Shown here: one piece after another, positions 1-4,654 of the stretch | Position numbering within the stretch: the stretch's first letter is position 1 | Layout of the letters: the number at the start of each line of letters is the position of its first letter | Source: Candidatus Bathyarchaeota archaeon | Lineage (GTDB): Archaea; Thermoproteota; Bathyarchaeia; TCS64 | DNA: 13,374 bases | Reading direction: 5' to 3' | Assembly: GCA_013619005.1 (NCBI GenBank) | Contig: JABXKY010000207.1 | Coordinates: 1-13,374, forward strand | Position numbers and translations under genes: made by a program | The notes under the pieces: generated by a model | Seen by the model: only the letters and a program-made list of their open reading frames with translations | Told to the model about the DNA's origin: nothing | The model's database searches: none

Positions 1-226
1 CTATGAAATCATCTACGTCCTCCACTTGGAAGCTGATGTTTGGGTTAGGCAAAGAGTCATCAATGTGCAGCACCAGCTCCGAGTCGTTGCCGGGGAAAAG
101 AAGTCCAGCCATAGACTCATCCCTCCACCCCAGCCTGAGCCCCAGCACATCGACGTAGAATCGGATGGCCTCATCAATGTCGCCGACCCTGTGCAGCACG
201 GCGTCGATCTTCTTGAGCCCCTTCAT
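1..226 (-). CDS. VOC/glyoxalase-fold protein, N-terminal half (runs off left edge)
   Basis: An open frame starts with ATG at 226-224 on the minus strand and stays open to the window edge (75 codons). It was found by direct translation. The protein begins MKGLKKIDAVLHRVGDID and continues with an EAIRFYVDVLGLRLGW helix-and-turn segment, then a FPGNDSELVLHID strand and an ISFQVEDVDDF segment. This is the usual order in a beta-alpha-beta-beta-beta module of the vicinal oxygen chelate superfamily (glyoxalase I, extradiol dioxygenases, fosfomycin-resistance proteins). In the first strand the usual metal-binding His position appears to hold Ala or Asp, with a His three residues later, so metal binding is uncertain. 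Its ATG overlaps the TGA of the upstream deacetylase (ATGA), so the two are probably translationally coupled. The substrate cannot be inferred. The fold assignment is fairly sure; the function is open. Confidence 0.75.
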   Translation of the reverse strand, partial: MKGLKKIDAVLHRVGDIDEAIRFYVDVLGLRLGWRDESMAGLLFPGNDSELVLHIDDSLPNPNISFQVEDVDDFI

Positions 227-1026
227 CGGTCATTCCAGTGCTCCGCTATCATCCGGGCGTTGGCCACCCATACGTCGGGTTTCTTCTTCACGTACCTGAT
301 GAGCCTCTCGAGGAGCATCATGTTCCCGGGCTTGCCTATGATCTGGGGGTGGAACATGGTGGTCCAGCACAGCCCGTACCTGTAGTAGCCGTCGAACGCG
401 TTGGTCCATATCTGGTAGCCCGCCTCGGGGCTCATCATCCGGGCTTTGTAGTTGCCGAAGGGATAGTCGGCGAAAAGGTGGAAGTCGTCCATCTCGTAGT
501 AACTGGGCACCTCGATGAGCCCGTTACCGAGCCTGTACGGGAGGTCGCTGCCCCTGAGGCTGCTGTCGTAGAGGAACCCCATCTCCTTGAGGATATCGAA
601 GGTGTTTGGGCTCGGCTCACCGCCCGCCACCCTGTTACCCACGGGAGTGTAACCCGTCGCGTCCTTGATGGCGCCGACACACCGCTCCCTCCGTTCCTTC
701 TCCTCGTCCCTGTCAAGATGGCTGATCTTCTCGTGAATCCAGCCGTGGATGGCTATATCGTGGCCCCTGTCAACGATCTCCCTGACTTCATCGGGGTGGT
801 TCACGGCGTTCATGGCCACCACATACCATGTGGACTTTATCATGTACTCGTCAAGCATGTCCAGAATCCTATTGACGATACCTGACCTCCACACGTAGTC
901 CCCCTGGGTCAGCACACGTGGCATGTTCGCCACATCGGGGTTGGTGCCCATGAAAACGTACTCTGCATCCAAGTCAAAAGTGAATGAGGCCGCGCACCTC
1001 TTCCCATCAGGCCAAACGGAATCCAT
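223..1026 (-). CDS. Polysaccharide deacetylase family (NodB/CE4-like) hydrolase
   Basis: This is a 267-residue protein from the first ATG (1026-1024). The frame extends 11 codons further to a TTG at 1059, but that stretch looks like leader. Near the N-terminus is SFTFDLDAE (Asp18, Asp20), the first NodB motif with the catalytic and metal aspartates. HGWIHE at about 94-99 supplies the metal-binding His pair (HxxxH). A downstream GNRVAGG...LKEMGFLYDSS segment matches the motif-3/GF-YDSS region. MFHPQIIGKP near residue 230 supplies the late catalytic His, followed by a helix and a PDVWVAN strand. This arrangement, with HGYxHE-like and (T/F)HP motifs, resembles the PuuE/HpPgdA branch, which includes allantoinase-like and cyclic-imidase-like enzymes as well as true peptidoglycan deacetylases. 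There is no signal peptide or membrane segment, so an intracellular small-molecule amidohydrolase is as likely as a sugar deacetylase. It overlaps the downstream VOC gene by 4 bases. Confidence 0.88.
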   Translation of the reverse strand: MDSVWPDGKRCAASFTFDLDAEYVFMGTNPDVANMPRVLTQGDYVWRSGIVNRILDMLDEYMIKSTWYVVAMNAVNHPDEVREIVDRGHDIAIHGWIHEKISHLDRDEEKERRERCVGAIKDATGYTPVGNRVAGGEPSPNTFDILKEMGFLYDSSLRGSDLPYRLGNGLIEVPSYYEMDDFHLFADYPFGNYKARMMSPEAGYQIWTNAFDGYYRYGLCWTTMFHPQIIGKPGNMMLLERLIRYVKKKPDVWVANARMIAEHWNDR

Positions 1027-1042
1027 ATGAATCAATTGAACA

Positions 1043-1057
1043 GTGCACGTAATGCAC
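1043..1057. repeat. Short inverted repeat upstream of the deacetylase gene
   Basis: GTGCA-CGTAA-TGCAC is a perfect 5-base inverted repeat with a 5-base spacer. It begins 16 bases upstream of the deacetylase ATG. A TATA-like element on the minus strand (CTATTAAC, around 1073-1080) would place a transcription start near this repeat, so it could be an operator. It is short enough to be chance. Confidence 0.3.
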
Positions 1058-1059
1058 AA

Positions 1060-1219
1060 AAGATTATCGAGTTAATAGAAAAATAGCTAATGATGATCAC
1101 GTTAGTTCAACTATACCGTTTTCGTATTGCGCGCGCGCCAGTAGCCCGGCCCGCCACGAATAATTATTCCTACACTACTAGGATTAGTAGAAATCAATTA
1201 ATACAAGAATACAGGGGTA
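1060..1219. other. Divergent intergenic region between deacetylase and threonine synthase-like operons
   Basis: No plausible gene lies here. The region is AT-rich apart from a short GC-only alternating run (GCGCGCGCGCC near 1129). It must hold the promoters of both flanking transcription units. Candidate plus-strand TATA elements are TAATTATT (1161-1168) and AATTAATA (1196-1203); the second is preceded by a purine-rich, BRE-like GAAATC. Which is used decides the start codon of the next gene. Confidence 0.5.
1175..1190. promoter_or_regulatory. Perfect inverted repeat CTACTA-GGAT-TAGTAG, candidate operator
   Basis: This is a perfect 6-base inverted repeat with a 4-base centre, just upstream of the AATTAATA element and 30 bases before the TTG at 1220. 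Its position between two candidate TATA elements fits a repressor or activator site controlling the threonine synthase/sulfur-carrier operon. A role as an RNA hairpin is less likely because it would lie upstream of, or at, the transcription start. Confidence 0.35.
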
Positions 1220-2479
1220 TTGCGTACACTAGGAGGAATAGAACTCAGCAATCACATCAAGGGACTGGTCTGCCGCGAATGCGGGGCCGTGTACCCTCAA
1301 AAACTGATATTTTCTTGTGAGAAATGTTTCGCCCCCCTCGAAGTACAGTACAACTTTGATGACATACACGTAACAAGGGACGAGATCTCACAGAGACCAA
1401 AATCCATCTGGCGATACAAGGAGCTACTTCCACTGAACGACTACGAGTCCGTCGTAGACCTCGGAACAGGGCTGTCAACGCTGCACAAGGCAGAGAACCT
1501 TGGCAAGCACCTGGGTTTGAGTAACCTGTACATCAAGGACGACACTGTGAACCCCACCAACTCGTTCAAGGACAGACCGGCGTCCGTGGCCATATCCAAG
1601 GCAAAGGAGTTCGGAGCTGTCGCCGTGGGGTGCCCATCAACGGGAAACCTCGCCGCCAGCGTCGCCGCACACGCTGCCAAGGCTGGGCTGCCATGCTACA
1701 TATTCATCCCGTCAAACACGGAGCTCAACAAGGTGCTTCAGGCATCGGTGTACGGGGCCCGAATCGTCGCGGTCGACGGGACATATGACCAGGCCAACAG
1801 GCTCGCAGCGCAGGTCGCGCAGGAGTACGGCTGGGCTTTCGCGAACATCAACCTAAGGAGTTACTACGTGGAGGGATCAAAGACCCTCGCCTTCGAGGTC
1901 TGTGAGCAGCTGGGCTGGGAGGCACCAGACAGCATAGTGGTTCCCCTCGGCAGCGGAGCCCTCTTTTGCGCCATCAAACGTGGGTTTGATCAGTTCAAGA
2001 GGGCGGGTCTCATCGAGGATAAACCGACCCGCCTCTATGGGGCACAAGGGGAGGGCAGTGCGCCCATCGTTGACGCGTTCAAGGCAGGGTGGGATGATAT
2101 CCTGCCAATCGAGTACCCGGATACGGTGGCAAAGAGCCTGGCAATAGGCGACCCAGGTGACGGCTACTACGTCCTCAAGCACCTGAGGGAGACCGGTGGA
2201 GCGGCGGAGGATGTCTCAAACCATGAGATACTTGACGCCATCAAGCTCGTCGCAGAGACGGAGGGAGTATTCACCGAGCCCGCGGGAGGGGTCACCGTCG
2301 CCGTGCTGAAAAAACTGGCAGAGGCGGGCCACTTCAAGCCAGACGAGAAGGTGGTCTGCGCGGTTACAGGGAGCGGCTTCAAGGCAACTGATACCATACA
2401 GAACGTGCTGGTCTCGCCGCCCGTGATCAAGCCCACGTTGAGTTCGTTCAAGGAACAAAAGGAGGCAAGCACATGGTAG
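1220..2479 (+). CDS. thrC: Threonine synthase-like PLP enzyme with N-terminal zinc ribbon
   Basis: This is a 419-residue fold-type II PLP enzyme. Threonine synthase converts O-phosphohomoserine to threonine and phosphate in the cytoplasm. Residues 18-36 form a zinc ribbon (Cys18, 21, 33, 36) typical of archaeal and actinobacterial ThrC. NPTNSFKDR (112-119) carries the Schiff-base Lys117, and PSTGNLAAS (139-147) is the substrate-binding loop. A glycine-rich PLGSGALF loop lies in mid-protein and AVTGSGFKATD lies near the end (the TGSGLKD-like motif). Family and length fit well. The start is uncertain: TTG at 1220 has only a weak AGGGG before it, whereas a perfect AGGAGG (1231-1236) sits inside the frame, seven bases before a CTC codon at 1244, where homologues would begin (about -SNHIKGLVCRECG). 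The end overlaps the sulfur-carrier gene by 7 bases (ATGGTAG). Given its neighbours, it may instead be a sulfhydrylase that makes homocysteine or cysteine using a protein thiocarboxylate. Confidence 0.9.
   Translation: MRTLGGIELSNHIKGLVCRECGAVYPQKLIFSCEKCFAPLEVQYNFDDIHVTRDEISQRPKSIWRYKELLPLNDYESVVDLGTGLSTLHKAENLGKHLGLSNLYIKDDTVNPTNSFKDRPASVAISKAKEFGAVAVGCPSTGNLAASVAAHAAKAGLPCYIFIPSNTELNKVLQASVYGARIVAVDGTYDQANRLAAQVAQEYGWAFANINLRSYYVEGSKTLAFEVCEQLGWEAPDSIVVPLGSGALFCAIKRGFDQFKRAGLIEDKPTRLYGAQGEGSAPIVDAFKAGWDDILPIEYPDTVAKSLAIGDPGDGYYVLKHLRETGGAAEDVSNHEILDAIKLVAETEGVFTEPAGGVTVAVLKKLAEAGHFKPDEKVVCAVTGSGFKATDTIQNVLVSPPVIKPTLSSFKEQKEASTW
2460..2465 (+). promoter_or_regulatory. Shine-Dalgarno site AGGAGG for the sulfur-carrier gene
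   Basis: A perfect AGGAGG lies inside the last codons of the threonine synthase-like gene, seven bases before the ATG at 2473. It fixes the start of the MoaD/CysO-like protein and supports translational coupling across the 7-base overlap. Confidence 0.8.
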
Positions 2480-2748
2480 AGGTCAACGTATCATTAACCG
2501 GGGCGCTGGCAAATGTGGCCGAGAAGGCCACAACGGTTGAGGCAGATACGCTGCTACAGGCATTGACCGCCCTAACCGAGAGGTACGGTGAGGACTTTGG
2601 GTCAAGGCTGTTCGACGAAAACGGTAAGCCACGTAGGTTCATTAACATCTATGTTGATGGCCGGGATTACCGGTTCCTCGGGAGCATTGACGCCGTGTTG
2701 AGCCCTGGGACAGAGCTAAACCTAATACCTGCCGTTAGCGGTGGATAA
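2473..2748 (+). CDS. MoaD/ThiS/CysO-like ubiquitin-fold sulfur-carrier protein
   Basis: This 91-residue protein has a beta-grasp pattern and ends in PAVSGG, the C-terminal di-glycine that is adenylated and then converted to a thiocarboxylate in sulfur carriers. The C-terminal half (RFINIYVDGRDYRF, then PGTELNLIPAVSGG) matches my recollection of mycobacterial CysO (RFVNIYVNDEDVRF...ILPAVAGG) more closely than the molybdopterin MoaD or thiamine ThiS proteins. CysO donates sulfur to O-phosphoserine on CysM. Here the gene is coupled to a threonine synthase-like enzyme and followed by a ThiF/MoeB-type activating enzyme. A role as sulfur donor for amino-acid synthesis is therefore inferred, with tRNA thiolation or molybdopterin synthesis as alternatives. 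No JAMM/Mec-type peptidase, which releases cysteine from CysO in mycobacteria, is visible in the window. The family is certain; the pathway is not. Confidence 0.92.
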   Translation: MVEVNVSLTGALANVAEKATTVEADTLLQALTALTERYGEDFGSRLFDENGKPRRFINIYVDGRDYRFLGSIDAVLSPGTELNLIPAVSGG

Positions 2749-2763
2749 TATTAGGTTGAGCGC

Positions 2764-3828
2764 ATGGCCCGGTATGACATAAAGAACTTCACGGACAGTG
2801 AGGTTGACTATTACAGCAGGCAGATCATGCTGAAGAACATGGGCTTCGATGCCCAGCGTAACCTCAAGGGGGCCACCGTCTGCATCGTGGGGGTTGGTGG
2901 GCTGGGAAGCCCCGTGTCGATACAGCTTGCATCAATGGGTGTTGGAACTCTACGCCTCGTGGACAACGATATCGTGGAGGTATCAAACCTTCAGAGGCAG
3001 CACCTATACGGGATAGACCAGGTGGGACTGCCCAAGGTAGAGGCCGCGGCCAAGCGATTGAAGGGACTTAACCCTTTCATAGACATCGAGCCTTTGCCAA
3101 TGATGGTCACGCCGTTCAACGCGGAGGAGATCATCAAGGGATCGGATGTGGTCATCGGTTCACTTGACATGATGGCCCCCCGGTACTCGCTTAACAGGGC
3201 GTGCCAGAAACTCGATATCCCCTTAATTCATGGGGCTGCGCTGGCCTACAACGGCACCGTTTCAACAATTTTGCCGGGGGAGACGGCCTGCCTTGAGTGC
3301 TTCCAGGGGGGAGTTGATGACGCCGAGATGCCCACATGCGCGACTGTTGGGGTTCACCCCGCCATCCTAGGCATCGTCGGAAGCCTCATTGTCTCGGAGA
3401 CAGTGAGGATAATCATCGGGCAGGAGCCTAACCTTGCCGATAAACTCATGTTCCTGGACCTTGAGGACTACAGTTTCGAGACCATTAACCTGAGGAAGGC
3501 TGAAAACTGCCCCGTGTGCGGCGAGATGGACAAGACGCCTGAACCCATAGCTTATGATGCCGTCACCGAGATCTGCGGCAGGGAGGGGCGCAGGGTTTTC
3601 ATATTCAACCCAGAGCGGCGCATGGATCTGCCCCTTGAGGAGGTCAACGCCCAGTTGAACTCGTTGGGGTTCAAAGTCGTGGTGAAGGGGGATCTTGGCA
3701 GCACCTTCGAGGGCTCCGATGGTGTCAAGGGGAGCATCTTGAAGACGGGTATAGCAATACTCGAGGGATTTCAGGAAAAAGATGAAGCCGTTGGAATACA
3801 TGGCAGGATATTCTCCGCCCTTGAGTAA
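2764..3828 (+). CDS. ThiF/MoeB/HesA-family E1-like adenylyltransferase with C-terminal extension
   Basis: This 354-residue E1-like enzyme would activate the C-terminal glycine of the upstream sulfur carrier with ATP. Visible features are Arg19 (YYSRQ), the nucleotide loop GVGGLG (43-48), DND...SNLQRQ (67-79), the conserved Lys91 and the magnesium Asp135. Zinc pairs are Cys176/Cys179 and Cys249/Cys252, and the likely catalytic Cys192 is in MPTCATVGV. The core ends around residue 260. Instead of a rhodanese domain there is an extension of about 90 residues beginning EICGREGRRVFIFNPERR and containing KTGIAILEG. A similar CGR-type tail occurs, from memory, on some longer bacterial and archaeal ThiF proteins. 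The gene starts 15 bases after the carrier stop, with a GGTTGAG ribosome-binding site, in the same operon. Without rhodanese, sulfur must come from sulfide or a separate persulfide donor. Confidence 0.92.
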   Translation: MARYDIKNFTDSEVDYYSRQIMLKNMGFDAQRNLKGATVCIVGVGGLGSPVSIQLASMGVGTLRLVDNDIVEVSNLQRQHLYGIDQVGLPKVEAAAKRLKGLNPFIDIEPLPMMVTPFNAEEIIKGSDVVIGSLDMMAPRYSLNRACQKLDIPLIHGAALAYNGTVSTILPGETACLECFQGGVDDAEMPTCATVGVHPAILGIVGSLIVSETVRIIIGQEPNLADKLMFLDLEDYSFETINLRKAENCPVCGEMDKTPEPIAYDAVTEICGREGRRVFIFNPERRMDLPLEEVNAQLNSLGFKVVVKGDLGSTFEGSDGVKGSILKTGIAILEGFQEKDEAVGIHGRIFSALE

Positions 3829-3898
3829 TCCCTGATGACGCGCGGAAAGGTAAAACTTGGCGTGGTTATTTTGCCTAGGTTATTTGAAAAATAGAAGA
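3829..3898. other. Convergent intergenic region with U-rich ends
   Basis: This is the short gap between two convergent operons. The plus strand carries two copies of GGTTATTT (3864-3871 and 3878-3885), which may act as a weak T-rich terminator for the sulfur-carrier operon. The minus strand supplies the U-tract (CTTCTATTTTTC) that follows the hairpin ending the RNA polymerase operon. I see no gene here. Confidence 0.4.
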
Positions 3899-3914
3899 AA
3901 GCCACTTTTGGCTT
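3882..3914 (-). terminator. Hairpin plus U-tract terminator of the rpoB-rpoA-rpl30e-nusA operon
   Basis: Read on the minus strand, AAGCCA-AAAG-TGGCTT (3914-3899) forms a 6-base-pair stem with a 4-base loop. It is followed at once by TCTTCTATTTTTC. The stem begins within the nusA stop codon. Archaeal termination mainly depends on the U-tract, which is present. The arrangement marks the end of the transcription unit. Confidence 0.6.
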
Positions 3915-4344
3915 AATTTATAACAACGGTGTCGAGCTGGAAGTAACGCTTGGACAGGAAACGGATCTTCTTGATGTTATCACCGTTCTTGCCGATGGCG
4001 ATGCCCTTGTCCTTGGGCACAACGGTGACCATGGCGATCTTTTTACCTTCCATCCTGTCAACCAGTCGGATGTCCTTGACCTTCGCGGGCTTCAAGGCGT
4101 TCGTGATGAACTTTTCGGCCTCGCTCAGGTACTCGTATATTTCGACCTGCTTGTTTGTCATGCTGCGGAAGCGCTTGATCTTCTCGCCGCCCTTGCCGAC
4201 AGCTAGCCCGACCTCTCCCTTCTTGACTGTAAAGATGATGGTATCACCTTCTATGATGCAGTCCACGATGGTGGCTCCTGTCATGTTCTGAAGGAGCTGA
4301 ATGTACTTCATCTCGTCCTGTGTTATCTTGATTCCGTTTAACAT
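3913..4344 (-). CDS. nusA: Archaeal NusA-like transcription factor (two KH domains)
   Basis: This 143-residue protein consists of two KH RNA-binding domains, the usual archaeal form of NusA, which lacks the N-terminal polymerase-binding and S1 domains of bacterial NusA. The first KH has the GxxG loop VGKGGEKIK and the second has IGKNGDNIKK. Both are intact, so single-stranded RNA binding is expected. The frame is open further upstream, but the ATG at 4344 is chosen: it lies 1 base after the rpl30e stop, has GAGG 9 bases upstream, and yields the normal family length. It is the last gene of the operon, and its stop codon lies in the terminator hairpin. In many archaea rps12 and rps7 follow; here they do not. 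Confidence 0.93.
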   Translation of the reverse strand: MLNGIKITQDEMKYIQLLQNMTGATIVDCIIEGDTIIFTVKKGEVGLAVGKGGEKIKRFRSMTNKQVEIYEYLSEAEKFITNALKPAKVKDIRLVDRMEGKKIAMVTVVPKDKGIAIGKNGDNIKKIRFLSKRYFQLDTVVIN

Positions 4345-4345
4345 T

Positions 4346-4654
4346 CTACTCTTCCTCACTACCGAAGTCAAGAATCTTCGAGTCGCCAGGGTCGTTAATG
4401 ACCATGGCTGATACGGGATAAGGTTTCCCACATAACATGCCAAGGTCAACGCTGTCCTTGTCGTGGTTCCAGACGGGTATGTTTCCTAGTTTGCCATGCT
4501 CTGTGATGGCGTCTCTGTAATGTTTGGGGCAGTTAGAGCTTATTATGGCCATCTTTGCCCTTCCTCTCCTCATGTCTCTAACCGCCTGCTTGGAACCTAG
4601 TTGGATCTTGCCGGTGGATAGAGCGAGTCTCAGCTGTGGATCTATGCTACTCAT
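4346..4654 (-). CDS. rpl30e: Ribosomal protein L30e
   Basis: This 102-residue protein has the L7Ae/L30e/S12e fold and binds large-subunit rRNA. Conserved stretches include LSTGKIQLGSKQAV near the N-terminus, RRGRAKMAIISSNCP (the strand and turn that contact RNA) and GMLCGKPYPVSAMVI near the end. The start ATG at 4654-4652 overlaps the rpoA stop by 8 bases and is preceded by GAGAGG (4663-4668) with 8-base spacing. L30e between the polymerase A subunit and NusA is the conserved archaeal order, which supports the assignment strongly. Confidence 0.95.
   Translation of the reverse strand: MSSIDPQLRLALSTGKIQLGSKQAVRDMRRGRAKMAIISSNCPKHYRDAITEHGKLGNIPVWNHDKDSVDLGMLCGKPYPVSAMVINDPGDSKILDFGSEEE

Noticed and set aside
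26..385. Plus-strand open frame of about 119 codons at the left edge
   Set aside because: It is antisense to the VOC gene and the end of the deacetylase gene; it has low-complexity composition and no family motif.
238..885. Long plus-strand open frame opposite the deacetylase gene
   Set aside because: It mirrors the codon structure of the minus-strand gene, which has clear NodB motifs; the plus-strand protein has no recognisable domain.
1090..1320. Small plus-strand frame before the threonine synthase-like gene
   Set aside because: It runs through the promoter region and overlaps the real gene out of frame; its composition is not protein-like.
4345..4449. N-terminal extension of NusA by 35 codons
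   Set aside because: The extra codons lie inside rpl30e in another frame; ATG at 4344 has a proper ribosome-binding site and gives the normal family length.
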